Assembly (NCBI GenBank): GCA_964599915.1
Contig: CAZRHR010000026.1
Coordinates: 1 to 31,446 of the forward strand
Direction of reading: 5' to 3'
From: CAZRHR01 sp964599915
GTDB taxonomy: Bacteria; Bacteroidota; Bacteroidia; CAIKAF01
Length of the DNA stretch: 31,446 bases
In this document: positions 8,144 through 16,433 of the stretch, in pieces
Numbering within the stretch: position 1 is the stretch's first letter
How the letters are laid out: the number at the start of each line of letters is the position of its first letter
Program-made: the position numbers and the translations under genes
Notes under the pieces: model-generated
Told to the model about the DNA's origin: nothing
Seen by the model: only the letters and a program-made list of their open reading frames with translations
Database searches by the model: none

Positions 8144-9283
8144 TTACAAAGATAGGGAATTGCCACCCCGAATAAAAAGGCCTAGTTTTCTTACATCCTC
8201 CTCAGCTCTTTTTAAATCTTCTATATGGGGTGCCACAAGGTTCACATGCCCCATTTTGCGAAATGGCCGAACCTCTTTTTTTCCATACCAATAGACATTA
8301 GCACCCTTTAAGCCATGAAATGCGGTTAGCTGGGTTTCATCCGGCAATCCTGAAGCATCAGGTGCACCGACCAAGTTGAACATCATCCCAGGATTTTCAA
8401 GATTTACAGGAACCACAGGTAGTCCTTTTAATATCCTAACATACTGCCCAAATTGGGAGATATTACATGTGTCTGTACTGTGATGTGCGCTGTTATGGAC
8501 CCGAGGTGCCATTTCATTTATCCATAGTTGTCCCGAATCATCTTGGAAAAACTCGATACTCAATATACCTATGTAGTCTAATGATTCTACAATGGTTCGG
8601 GCCATGTCGCCCATCCATGCCATTTGTTCTTCCGAAAGATTTGCTGGACAAAGTACCGTTTCAGCCCGAAATGCTGCTTCATGAACCACCATTTCCACCG
8701 CAGGAAAAAGGGCCATACCACCAAACTGGTCTCTGGCAATGGTTATGGCAAATTCCTTTGGGGAGGATAAACCCATTTCCGCAACACAAGGTTGGGGGAA
8801 ACCTTCTTTCACATCCGTTTCCGTGACAATTTTTTTTACGCCATACCCATCGTAACCACCCCGTCTTTTCTTCAGAAAATAGGGGAAATTGATTTTTGCG
8901 GGCGTACGGCCATCTTCAAGCAACTCATAAGGCAGGGTAGGGAGTCCAAGGTGTTGGATAAAGGTTTTTTGCCATCCTTTGTCCTGGAATTGTCGAAGGT
9001 GTAAGGCAGAGGGAATAACTTTTTTTCCCCGCAAAGTCAATTCTTCTAAAGCTTCGGTATTTACGTCCTCAATCTCAATGCCCATCACATCTACTTTTTC
9101 CCCGAAATCCAACACATCTTTCGCTTGTTTAAAATCTCCCATAAAAAGTGCATTGGGCAGCATGCGACAGCTTGCATCCTTATGTGGATCAAGAAAATAA
9201 AAGGTCTGACCCATGGCTTCCGGGTCGGTGCCGATAAGCCATCCCAATTGACCGCCGCCAAGGATGCCGATATTTACTTGCAT
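8144..9283 (-). CDS. purK: N5-carboxyaminoimidazole ribonucleotide synthase PurK
   Basis: PurK is an ATP-grasp enzyme that carboxylates AIR to N5-CAIR using bicarbonate and ATP. The 379-aa protein starts with IGILGGGQLG (5-14) and contains FLKKRRGGYDGYGV (ATP-grasp) and NEMAPRVHNSAHHS, a PurK hallmark. I choose ATG 9283 (MQVNIGILGGG): the upstream in-frame TTG at 9289 lies within a -7 promoter box. It is the first gene of the purK-purE-PorV/Q-HhH operon and is divergent from the ECF sigma gene. Confidence 0.96.
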   Translation of the reverse strand: MQVNIGILGGGQLGWLIGTDPEAMGQTFYFLDPHKDASCRMLPNALFMGDFKQAKDVLDFGEKVDVMGIEIEDVNTEALEELTLRGKKVIPSALHLRQFQDKGWQKTFIQHLGLPTLPYELLEDGRTPAKINFPYFLKKRRGGYDGYGVKKIVTETDVKEGFPQPCVAEMGLSSPKEFAITIARDQFGGMALFPAVEMVVHEAAFRAETVLCPANLSEEQMAWMGDMARTIVESLDYIGILSIEFFQDDSGQLWINEMAPRVHNSAHHSTDTCNISQFGQYVRILKGLPVVPVNLENPGMMFNLVGAPDASGLPDETQLTAFHGLKGANVYWYGKKEVRPFRKMGHVNLVAPHIEDLKRAEEDVRKLGLFIRGGNSLSL

Positions 9284-9286
9284 GCC

Positions 9287-9294
9287 CAAAAGTA
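9287..9294 (-). promoter_or_regulatory. purK operon -7 box (near-leaderless)
   Basis: The minus strand reads TACTTTTG, a perfect TAnnTTTG match ending 3 nt before the purK ATG. No clear TTTG is seen in the -33 region. It implies a leaderless or nearly leaderless operon mRNA. Confidence 0.5.
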
Positions 9295-9372
9295 CGCAGT
9301 ACCCGCTTTTTTTTCGTTAAGTTTGAACCAAGACTAAAGCCAGGTGTATTAAGGTTTTGTTAACGACCAAAG

Positions 9373-9957
9373 GTGGAGAAATCAACGTTACGTGACGAGG
9401 AACTTATGGCTGCATTGCAAGGCGGACGCGCAGACGCATTGTCCGAATTGCATGGGCGATATGCATCACGTTTACGTGCATTTTTCCTGCGCATGCTGGG
9501 AGGCGATGCAGAGAAAGCCCTTGATTTCACCCAAGATACCTTTACTCGAATTTTGGAAAACCCCGGCGCTTTCGATGTAGAAAGGCGCTTCTCAACTTGG
9601 ATTTATACCGTGGCTTCTAACCTTTGTAAAAATGAGTATCGCCGGATGGCCGTACGCCGACGGATCGACCGCCCGGATGCAGATGTGTCTCGGGTAAAAG
9701 GCTCTTCTGGAGAGGAATTGGCTCGCTCTGTGGATTTAGCTGATTTTATGGAAGAACTCACCCAAGCCTTGGGAAAATTGGATGAAGAACGGAGGACTAC
9801 CTTCATTCTTCGTTTTCAACAAGACTTAAGCATCAAAGAAATTGCAGAAATTACAGGTGTTTCGGAGGGGACCGTAAAATCTAGGTTGTTTTACATTACA
9901 CGGCAGCTTTCAGGCCAGCTTAAACATCTTGAACCTTTAATGCAAACCGGCTCATGA
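9373..9957 (+). CDS. ECF-type RNA polymerase sigma factor (first of two)
   Basis: This is a 194-aa sigma-70 family protein with region 2 (about 20-90; DFTQDTFTRILENP, then FSTWIYTVASNLCKNEYRR) and region 4 (about 130-185; LDEERRTTFILRFQ, LSIKEIAEITGVSEGTVKSR). The start is GTG 9373; the alternative ATG 11 codons later would cut into the conserved N terminus. Its stop overlaps the next gene by 4 bases (ATGA), the usual arrangement for a sigma factor and its anti-sigma partner. The promoter region shared with divergent purK (9284-9372) shows no clean box for this gene. Confidence 0.93.
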   Translation: MEKSTLRDEELMAALQGGRADALSELHGRYASRLRAFFLRMLGGDAEKALDFTQDTFTRILENPGAFDVERRFSTWIYTVASNLCKNEYRRMAVRRRIDRPDADVSRVKGSSGEELARSVDLADFMEELTQALGKLDEERRTTFILRFQQDLSIKEIAEITGVSEGTVKSRLFYITRQLSGQLKHLEPLMQTGS

Positions 9958-10757
9958 ACATGGAAACACCAGATTGGGAATGGGTAGAAGAAAAAATGCA
10001 GTCGGGTCCATGGGAATCTTTGTCTGCAGCGGATCAACAAGCGCTTTCGCCTTGGTACGACGCCACGCTTTTTAACCGTGAAAGGGCCTTGCTTGCTTTT
10101 GCTCAACAGGGTTTTATGGAAGACAAAGCGACCATTGTTCCTCCTTTTGTACCCAAGGTAGAAAAACGCAAATCGTCCTGGACCTGGTGGCCATGGATGG
10201 GTGTGGCTGCGGCCTGCCTCGCTGGTGTGTGGTGGTGGTTGGCTGTTCCTGAGCAAGGTAAAGAATTGGCCTATGAGCCACAGCATAACACCACTGAGCG
10301 TAACCTTCCCAGTCCGGAAGAAGCGTCCCAAATGCAAGTTGCAAATGACGAACAACAGGCATATCGAGCGCCTTTTCAACATGCACCTCGGGTTCAGCCT
10401 GTTGAAGAAGTCATTTTGATGAAAGAGGAAGATGTGGAAGCCGAAGAAGAATTTCAGGATATACCTGTGGTGGCCAGCCGGAAGCAAATGGCTACCCCCA
10501 CAACCGCTACGGCCACTATGGACGCTTTTGCCTCGGAAAATGTAGTGTCCACCCATGAACGCAATGAAATGTCTGCGAATGGTTCAGCCGGCGCTGCGAC
10601 TCCGTCCGTAAGTCTTGGTCAAACCACGGTGCGCTTTTATCCACCAAAATCTTGGAAGAAAAAAGACACCCTCACGCGGGGTGACACCCTTTTTATTCGC
10701 TTTTCCCGAAAAGGACAATCGGATACCTTAGTTCCTGCACACCACATCGCTCCTTAA
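9954..10757 (+). CDS. Putative anti-sigma factor, single-pass membrane protein
   Basis: This 267-aa protein has a cytoplasmic-type N-terminal region (1-75) rich in Trp and acidic residues (TPDWEWVEEKMQSGPWESL), one TM helix (about 80-98; WPWMGVAAACLAGVWWWLAV), and a long outer region rich in Glu, Ala and Thr. The C terminus (about 220-267) is basic and strand-like. No zinc-binding HxxxCxxC anti-sigma motif is present, so the role rests on topology and on the ATGA coupling to the upstream ECF sigma gene. If correct, the N-terminal part would hold the sigma factor at the membrane. A second sigma gene follows 53 bp downstream. Confidence 0.6.
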   Translation: MNMETPDWEWVEEKMQSGPWESLSAADQQALSPWYDATLFNRERALLAFAQQGFMEDKATIVPPFVPKVEKRKSSWTWWPWMGVAAACLAGVWWWLAVPEQGKELAYEPQHNTTERNLPSPEEASQMQVANDEQQAYRAPFQHAPRVQPVEEVILMKEEDVEAEEEFQDIPVVASRKQMATPTTATATMDAFASENVVSTHERNEMSANGSAGAATPSVSLGQTTVRFYPPKSWKKKDTLTRGDTLFIRFSRKGQSDTLVPAHHIAP

Positions 10758-10810
10758 AACTTTTATACCTAGATTAAACTTTTTCCTTTACCTTTCGTCC
10801 AATAGGGCAT

Positions 10811-11350
10811 ATGCACCCATTGACAGAAAGAGAACAAGACATCCTACAACTGGCGCAGGCGCAGAATCAGCTCGCGCTTACCTTGTTGGTGCAGTCGTAT
10901 GGGGAAGCCTTATACCATTATATTTTAAAACTGATTCCCAGAGAAGCGGACGCGGATGATGTTTTACAGGAGACCTTAATTAAAGCCTGGAAAGGACTGC
11001 CCGGTTTTCGGGGCGATTCCTCCTTGAGTACTTGGTTGCATCGGATTGCATTGCATGAGGCTTACAATTTTCTCCGAAAAGAGCAATTACGACGAAAAAG
11101 ACTTCAATGGATAGGACTTGGCACCCAAAGTAACCAGTCTACCGAATGGACTCGGAATCCGGATTATCTTTTACTGCAAGGGCTCGCAATTTTACCTGAG
11201 CGGCAGCGCTTGGTTTTTGTTTGGCGGCATTTCGACCAAATGGAATATAAGGCCATGGCCAGTTTAACAGGCCTGTCGGAGGGCGCATTAAAGGCCAGCT
11301 ATCATCATGCGTTCAAGAAAATGGAGGTTTGGTTGAAAGCCAGGGCCTAA
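10811..11350 (+). CDS. ECF-type RNA polymerase sigma factor (second of two)
   Basis: This is a 179-aa sigma-70 family protein: region 2 (DADDVLQETLIKAWKGLPGF, then SSLSTWLHRIALHEAYNFLR) and region 4 (LPERQRLVFVWRHF, LTGLSEGALKASYHHAFKKM). It differs clearly from the sigma factor 850 bp upstream, so this is not a recent duplication. A one-mismatch -7 box (TACCTTTC, about 10788-10795) precedes it, suggesting separate transcription. No anti-sigma gene follows; ruvX is next. It may share the upstream membrane protein or be unregulated by one. Confidence 0.92.
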   Translation: MHPLTEREQDILQLAQAQNQLALTLLVQSYGEALYHYILKLIPREADADDVLQETLIKAWKGLPGFRGDSSLSTWLHRIALHEAYNFLRKEQLRRKRLQWIGLGTQSNQSTEWTRNPDYLLLQGLAILPERQRLVFVWRHFDQMEYKAMASLTGLSEGALKASYHHAFKKMEVWLKARA

Positions 11351-11366
11351 GCATGTCCAAAACCCA

Positions 11367-11374
11367 TACCTTTG
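11367..11374 (+). promoter_or_regulatory. ruvX -7 box (near-leaderless)
   Basis: TACCTTTG matches TAnnTTTG and ends 4 nt before the ruvX ATG at 11379. There is no good -33 TTTG, so the match rests on the box and its position. Confidence 0.45.
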
Positions 11375-11378
11375 ATGT

Positions 11379-11792
11379 ATGGCAAGATGGATGGCATTGG
11401 ATATTGGACTAAGGCGCATTGGTGTGGCTATAACGGATCCTTTATGCCTTTTTGCCCAGCCTTATGAGGTGGTGTCGCCGGATCAGCTCCTTGATTTTCT
11501 CAAAAAGTTTCAGGAAAAAGAGGGATTAAAGGGCCTTGTCATTGGTTTACCACTGCATTTAGACGGGCAAATGAACGATTTGGAAGCTACCATTCAAAAG
11601 TGGATCAAAACCATTCAAACGGTATGGCCTCAACTTCAGATTGTGCGGGTAGATGAGCGATTTTCATCGGTGATGGCAGGAAAGGCCATGCACATGGCAG
11701 GTGCCACGAGAAAGCAAAAACAAGAAAAGGGCAATTATGATAAAGTCTCCGCAGCCATTTTACTTCAAACTTGGCTGGCTCGACCCTCTTAA
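11379..11792 (+). CDS. ruvX: Holliday junction resolvase-like / pre-16S rRNA nuclease RuvX (YqgF)
   Basis: This is a 137-aa RNase H-fold nuclease. It shows the family motifs MALDIGLRRIGVAITDP (5-21, first catalytic Asp), GLVIGLPLHLDGQ, and VDERFSS with a later Lys/Asp-rich end (KGNYDKVSAAILLQTWL). In E. coli YqgF processes the 5' end of 16S rRNA; a Holliday junction role is also proposed. ATG 11391 is an alternative start. It lies between the second sigma factor (28 bp upstream) and def (38 bp downstream). Confidence 0.93.
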   Translation: MARWMALDIGLRRIGVAITDPLCLFAQPYEVVSPDQLLDFLKKFQEKEGLKGLVIGLPLHLDGQMNDLEATIQKWIKTIQTVWPQLQIVRVDERFSSVMAGKAMHMAGATRKQKQEKGNYDKVSAAILLQTWLARPS

Positions 11793-11794
11793 GC

Positions 11795-11825
11795 GTTGGC
11801 AAAGGCAGGATTAGTTGTATTTTTG
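11795..11825 (+). promoter_or_regulatory. def promoter (near-leaderless)
   Basis: TTG (11796-11798) at the -33 position and TATTTTTG (11818-11825) at -7 are 19 bp apart, close to the Bacteroidota consensus. The -7 box ends 5 nt before the def ATG at 11831. Confidence 0.6.
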
Positions 11826-11830
11826 CACTG

Positions 11831-12397
11831 ATGATTTTACCAATAACAGCCTATGGTGATCCTGTTTTGCGAAAAATGGGACAGGACATCGATGCGGATT
11901 ATCCCGAATTGCAGGAACTCATTTCCTCCATGTATGACACCATGTACCATGCCAGCGGTGTGGGCTTGGCGGCTCCTCAAATAGGAAAAGCCATTCGACT
12001 TTTTGTGGTAGATGCCAGTCCGTTTGCCGATGAGGAACCTGCGCTGGAAGGGTTTAAGAAAACTTTCATCAATGCCCAAATCCTTGAAGAAACCGGTACG
12101 CCTTTTAAATTCAACGAGGGCTGTTTAAGTATACCAGGCATTCGTGAGGATGTGTTTCGCCGGCCTTCGCTCACCATTCGCTACCAAGACGAACAGTTTC
12201 AAACCCACGAAGACACCTACACCGGTCTGGCGGCGCGTATTATTCAACACGAATACGACCATATTCAAGGCATTTTGTTCGTTGACCATATTTCTCCACT
12301 TCGGAAAAAAATGATAAAATCCAAACTGGAGAAAATTAGTAAGGGGGAAGCCAAGGCAGATTATAGACTTCGTTTTTTTTTACCAAAACGCCGCTAA
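11831..12397 (+). CDS. def: Peptide deformylase
   Basis: Def removes the N-formyl group from nascent proteins at the ribosome exit. All three family motifs are present in the 188-aa protein: GVGLAAPQIG (43-52), EGCLS (96-100, metal-ligand Cys98) and HEYDH (140-144, metal ligands and catalytic Glu141). The start is ATG 11831 (MILPITAYGDPVLR), the family-typical N terminus. An upstream in-frame ATG at 11771 would overlap ruvX and cross the promoter. Its stop overlaps the convergent Mpo1-like gene by 4 bases. Confidence 0.97.
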   Translation: MILPITAYGDPVLRKMGQDIDADYPELQELISSMYDTMYHASGVGLAAPQIGKAIRLFVVDASPFADEEPALEGFKKTFINAQILEETGTPFKFNEGCLSIPGIREDVFRRPSLTIRYQDEQFQTHEDTYTGLAARIIQHEYDHIQGILFVDHISPLRKKMIKSKLEKISKGEAKADYRLRFFLPKRR

Positions 12398-12783
12398 TCG
12401 GTCCGTTGCTCCGCCGTTGGATGTACTGATGAAAGATCAGGATACAGTTGGCGTGCAATGGCCAGTCTTTTCTTTAATTGGCCGGTGATGGCGTGATACA
12501 GCATCATCAGATCGCCCATAAGGCTCCAAAGGGGATACTGAAAGGTGGCGGGTTTGTTTTTTTCAATCCACAAATGACTGAGCCATGCCCAGCCATAGCC
12601 CCAAATGGGGGTGAAAGGAAGCCATAAAGCATTTTTAAAAATGAGGGCAAGAAGTGGAAAAACAAACAACCCTGTAGTGCCCACATAATGAAACGTACGG
12701 GTAAGCCCTTGGCGATGCTCGCTAAGGTAATACCAATAAAACATGGTAAACGTGGCGAATCTTTGGGGTGGAAGTTTATCCAT
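12394..12783 (-). CDS. Mpo1-like (DUF962) membrane protein
   Basis: This is a 129-aa integral membrane protein. It matches the Mpo1/DUF962 pattern: FYWYYLSEH near the N terminus, FHYVGTTGLFVFPLLALI (first TM), GYGWAWLSHLWIEKNKPATF (TM with His and the signature) and YPLWSLMGDLMM. In yeast Mpo1 is an iron-dependent dioxygenase in fatty acid alpha-oxidation. The conserved His residues (H18, H32, H70 by my count) are compatible with that role here, but the bacterial function is not established. It converges on def with a 4-base overlap and has no close partner upstream. Confidence 0.82.
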   Translation of the reverse strand: MDKLPPQRFATFTMFYWYYLSEHRQGLTRTFHYVGTTGLFVFPLLALIFKNALWLPFTPIWGYGWAWLSHLWIEKNKPATFQYPLWSLMGDLMMLYHAITGQLKKRLAIARQLYPDLSSVHPTAEQRTD

Positions 12784-12911
12784 GGTTTAATGTAGGAAGA
12801 ATGTCTTTTTTTTCCAAATTCATAGGATGATTTGTCCGGATGTTGCTCCCTCTAGTCTTTTGTTTTACCTCCTTAAACACCAATTTTTCTAAGGTAATTC
12901 ATGGTTTTCAC

Positions 12912-12919
12912 TACTTTTG
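12912..12919 (+). promoter_or_regulatory. -7 box of the monooxygenase gene
   Basis: TACTTTTG is a perfect TAnnTTTG match, 19 nt before the ATG at 12939, giving a short leader. No clear TTTG is seen at -33. Confidence 0.5.
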
Positions 12920-12938
12920 AAATTCAAATTCACATCCC

Positions 12939-13898
12939 ATGTCATTTGCTTTGAACCGCGTTTGTACTTTGCTAGATGTTTCATTTCCCTTGATACAAGC
13001 CGGAATGATTTGGTGTTCGGGATGGGAACTGGCCGCTGCCGTATCCAATGCCGGCGGACTTGGCGTGATTGGTGCCGGCTCGATGTATCCTGAGGTATTG
13101 AAAACCCAAATAAAAAAGTGTAAAGCAGCCACTCAGAAACCATTTGCCGTAAACGTTCCCCTTTTATATCCCAACATTGAGGAACACATGGCCACCATTG
13201 TGGAAGAAAAAGTGCCGGTGGTGATTACGTCTGCCGGAAACCCTGCCACCTGGACTTCTCACCTGAAATCCCACGGCATTCGTGTGATACATGTGGTTAG
13301 CAGTGCAAAATTTGCCCAAAAGGCAGAAGCTGCAGGTGTAGATGCGGTGGTGGCAGAAGGATTTGAAGCAGGCGGTCATAATGGAAGAGAGGAAACCACT
13401 ACGTTGGTGCTCATTCCTTTGGTGTGTGCTGCTGTACGTATTCCTGTGATTGCGGCGGGTGGCATTGGGTCCGGTAAAGCGATGTTGGCCGCCATGGCTT
13501 TAGGAGCTGAGGCCGTGCAGGTAGGTTCTCGGTTTGTGGCTTCTCAGGAATCCAGTGCGCATGACGCATTTAAACAAGCCGTGATTCAGGCTGCTGAAGG
13601 AAGTACCGTACTTACGTTGAAAGAAATTACACCGGTTCGCCTAATCAAAAATCCATTTTTTGCACAAGTAGAAGCGGCTTATGCCCAAGGCGCCAAGCTC
13701 GAGGAGCTCAAGGCGCTTCTGGGACGCGGTCGTGCCAAAAAAGGGATGTTTGAAGGAGATTTGGACGAGGGAGAACTCGAAATAGGGCAGGTGAGTGCTC
13801 AGTTTGCTACCATTTTACCTGCTGCCACCATTGTAAAAGACATGATAAACGAATACCAATCCACCTTGGAAAAACTTTGTAAATCTGGAGGGAATTAA
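12939..13898 (+). CDS. FMN-dependent nitronate monooxygenase / FabK-like oxidoreductase
   Basis: This is a 319-aa TIM-barrel flavoenzyme. The N terminus FPLIQAGMIWCSGWELAAAV, NAGGLGVIGAG (37-47), the EAGGHNG motif (143-149; His147 is the usual catalytic base position) and PVIAAGGIGSG (169-179, phosphate of FMN) are all in place. This family includes nitronate monooxygenase and the enoyl-ACP reductase FabK, and the two are hard to separate by eye. I cannot tell which reaction it performs. It is followed after 2 bp by the first M16 peptidase gene, so the three genes probably form one transcript. Confidence 0.85.
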   Translation: MSFALNRVCTLLDVSFPLIQAGMIWCSGWELAAAVSNAGGLGVIGAGSMYPEVLKTQIKKCKAATQKPFAVNVPLLYPNIEEHMATIVEEKVPVVITSAGNPATWTSHLKSHGIRVIHVVSSAKFAQKAEAAGVDAVVAEGFEAGGHNGREETTTLVLIPLVCAAVRIPVIAAGGIGSGKAMLAAMALGAEAVQVGSRFVASQESSAHDAFKQAVIQAAEGSTVLTLKEITPVRLIKNPFFAQVEAAYAQGAKLEELKALLGRGRAKKGMFEGDLDEGELEIGQVSAQFATILPAATIVKDMINEYQSTLEKLCKSGGN

Positions 13899-13900
13899 CC

Positions 13901-15145
13901 ATGCATATGCCTCAATATCCTGTTTATCAGGACACGTTAGCCAACGGACTTCGCGTTTTTATTTTGCCAGACGATTCCACTCCCCTGGCAGCGGTGAATC
14001 TTTTGTACGATGTAGGAGCTTCAGATGAGTCACCCGAACGCACCGGTTTTGCCCACTTGTTTGAACATCTCATGTTTGAAGGAAGTGTTCATATTCCTTC
14101 TTTCGATACGCCTTTGCAAATGGCGGGTGGGACGAACAACGCCTTCACAAACAACGACATCACAAATTATTACTGCACCCTTCCTGCCAATAACCTTGAA
14201 ACGGCCTTGTGGTTGGAGAGTGACCGAATGCTTGCACTCGATTTTTCCCAGGAAAAGTTAGACATTCAAAAAAAGGTGGTTATCGAAGAGTTTAAGCAAC
14301 GGTATTTAAACCAGCCTTACGCAGATGCTTGGCTTTTGATTCGTGAAATGACCTATAAAGTTCATCCTTACCGTTGGGCTACCATTGGCCAGTCGGTGGA
14401 ACATATTGAGGGCGCCACGTTAGAAGAGGTCAAATCTTTTTTTTACACCCATTATGCGCCTAACAACGCCATATTAACTGTAGCCGGAGGCGTGGATGTG
14501 GAGCAAACTTTTACAGCCATTAAAAAGTGGTTTGGGGACATTCCTTCCAGGACTGTTCCCGTGCGGAATTTACCTTTAGAGCCGCCACAAACCGAAAGAA
14601 GATTTTTGGAAGTGACAAGGCCGGTTCCGGATGACTTATTGGTCATGAGCTTTCCTATGGTCGCTAAATCCGACCCTTCTTATTATGCGTATGATCTTTT
14701 ATCAGATCTTCTCGGAAATGGCGCCTCCAGCTATTTGCAAGAAGTCTTGGTTCGAGATAAACGAATATTTAATGACCTTTCCTGTTATATTTCAGGAAGC
14801 AGAGATGCTGGGATGTTTATGCTGGTGGGGCCCGTTCAGCAAGATTATACCTTGGCCCAAGCCGAGGCGGCTGTTTGGGAAACCTTGGCCGGATTTCCTA
14901 GCTGGCTCACCGAAGCACATTTAAATAAAGTAAAACAGCAAGTCATCTCAAGGGAAACCTTTGAGCGCACCGATTTGGCCCAAATGGCCCTTCGGTTAGG
15001 CTTATCTGTGCTTCGCGGCGATATGAACTTGGCTTTTTCTGAAGAAGAGCGCTATGCATCTGTTCAGGTAGAGGATATACATCGCGTTTTTCAAACCCTT
15101 CAACCACATGTAGTATCTGCACTGTATTACCGTGCCAAAAAATAA
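13901..15145 (+). CDS. M16 zinc metallopeptidase, catalytic subunit
   Basis: This 414-aa protein carries the inverted zinc motif HLFEH (52-56: His52, Glu55, His56). The third ligand is probably Glu129 or Glu130 (VVIEEFKQR). The start is ATG 13901; a second ATG two codons on is equally possible. A size of about 45 kDa fits the half-size bacterial M16B type that works as a heterodimer with an inactive partner, here the next gene. No signal peptide is evident, so it is probably cytoplasmic. It likely degrades short peptides. Confidence 0.92.
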   Translation: MHMPQYPVYQDTLANGLRVFILPDDSTPLAAVNLLYDVGASDESPERTGFAHLFEHLMFEGSVHIPSFDTPLQMAGGTNNAFTNNDITNYYCTLPANNLETALWLESDRMLALDFSQEKLDIQKKVVIEEFKQRYLNQPYADAWLLIREMTYKVHPYRWATIGQSVEHIEGATLEEVKSFFYTHYAPNNAILTVAGGVDVEQTFTAIKKWFGDIPSRTVPVRNLPLEPPQTERRFLEVTRPVPDDLLVMSFPMVAKSDPSYYAYDLLSDLLGNGASSYLQEVLVRDKRIFNDLSCYISGSRDAGMFMLVGPVQQDYTLAQAEAAVWETLAGFPSWLTEAHLNKVKQQVISRETFERTDLAQMALRLGLSVLRGDMNLAFSEEERYASVQVEDIHRVFQTLQPHVVSALYYRAKK

Positions 15146-15152
15146 AAAATTC

Positions 15153-16433
15153 ATGGATCGACATATTGCTCCCCTCATTCAACCACCCGCTCGTTTTCCT
15201 TCTTTAAAGGCTATCCAACTTCCATGTCCTCAGGGCCATGGTTCACTTTGGGCAGTAAAAGGAGGACGTGAACAGGTTTTTCGTTTGGAATGGCTTTTTC
15301 CCAAAGGTGAAGCCGCTTTTGGTCATCCTGTGTGGCCGGGGGTGATGATGTCCTTATTGGGTGAAGGAGTGGAGGGTCGCACGGCTGCTGAGGTTCATTT
15401 TGCTTTGGAATCCATGGGTGCACGTTTGGAACGCCAAGCCACAAGAGATTACCTTTCCGTCGCTGTTTCAGGTTTAACCCGCCATTTGCCGGTTTTGTTG
15501 CCATTAATGGAAGAATTGATCTGGTCCTCTGTTTTCCCGGAAAAGGAAATAGCCAGGGTGGTTGAACAGGAAATTACAGGATTTCGTATCCAGCAAAAGC
15601 AGGTAGATTGGCAAGCACGAACTGCGGCGCGTAGGCTTTTATTTAAAGGCCATGCGTATGGTATTCAAGCAGAAGAAAAGGATTTTGAAGGGATCAATAG
15701 AGATACCATCCTTAAAACTGCGGAGGAATTAATCTTGAAAACCACGCCAGACTTAATCCTAAGCGGCGGTTTTTCCGATTCTGATGTGGATTTTGTTTTG
15801 CAGCATCTTCGTCCAAGTTCACAAGCTTCTATTGCCATTCGGCAGGAAGAAGTGGCAGCCACTACGGCAAATAAAATTTTTGTTCCGGTAGAAGAGGCCT
15901 TGCAGTCAGCCATTGTTATGGGATTGAAAGCGCCATCCAGAACCTCGTTGGATTATCCGGGTTTTCGCTTTTTAACTACGCTATTTGGCGGTTATTTTGG
16001 GTCCCGGCTAATGAAAAATATTCGGGAGGAAAAGGGGTATACGTATGGCATTGGGTCAGGTATGACCGATACACGTGGTGGGAGCTTATTGTTTATTCAA
16101 ACTGAGGTAGGGGCAGAAGTGACAGGCGCTACCCTTGCAGAAATAGAGCATGAAATGGAAAGGTTACGTCACGAACTGGTGAATCCTGGGGAAATGGATA
16201 TTGTAAAAAATTATTTGTCCGGTGGTTATTTACGGGCGTTGGATGGACCATTTCGTCAGGCGGCCAAAGTGAGAAATGCCTGGATGTTGGGGGAAAGCAT
16301 GCACCAAGACAGGGAAGTCATAGAAAAAATGATGGAGGTTCAGCCAGAAGATTTACGTAGGCTTGCCGAGCGATATTTCCGTTCGGACCAATGGGTTACG
16401 GCCGTAGCGGGACCACCTAGCGTAAAAATTTGA
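15153..16433 (+). CDS. M16 peptidase family protein, non-catalytic partner
   Basis: This is a 426-aa M16-fold protein without an HxxEH motif: the equivalent stretch reads VWPGVMMSLLGEGVEG. It keeps the C-terminal Arg/Tyr motif (NIREEKGYTYGIGSG), which in these heterodimers helps bind substrate in the partner's active site. I choose ATG 15153, 7 bp after the catalytic gene's stop; the upstream ATG at 15132 would overlap that gene by 14 bp. The active/inactive tandem is a known M16B arrangement. Its stop overlaps the convergent mini-gene by 17 bases. Confidence 0.88.
   Translation: MDRHIAPLIQPPARFPSLKAIQLPCPQGHGSLWAVKGGREQVFRLEWLFPKGEAAFGHPVWPGVMMSLLGEGVEGRTAAEVHFALESMGARLERQATRDYLSVAVSGLTRHLPVLLPLMEELIWSSVFPEKEIARVVEQEITGFRIQQKQVDWQARTAARRLLFKGHAYGIQAEEKDFEGINRDTILKTAEELILKTTPDLILSGGFSDSDVDFVLQHLRPSSQASIAIRQEEVAATTANKIFVPVEEALQSAIVMGLKAPSRTSLDYPGFRFLTTLFGGYFGSRLMKNIREEKGYTYGIGSGMTDTRGGSLLFIQTEVGAEVTGATLAEIEHEMERLRHELVNPGEMDIVKNYLSGGYLRALDGPFRQAAKVRNAWMLGESMHQDREVIEKMMEVQPEDLRRLAERYFRSDQWVTAVAGPPSVKI

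Noticed and set aside
11353..11412. Short frame before ruvX starting MSKTHTFDVW
   Set aside because: It is 19 codons, overlaps the ruvX start and its promoter box, and has no family resemblance.
12784..12938. A 21-codon plus-strand frame between the Mpo1-like and monooxygenase genes
   Set aside because: Too short, no conserved motif and no promoter; the spacer is better explained as promoter DNA.
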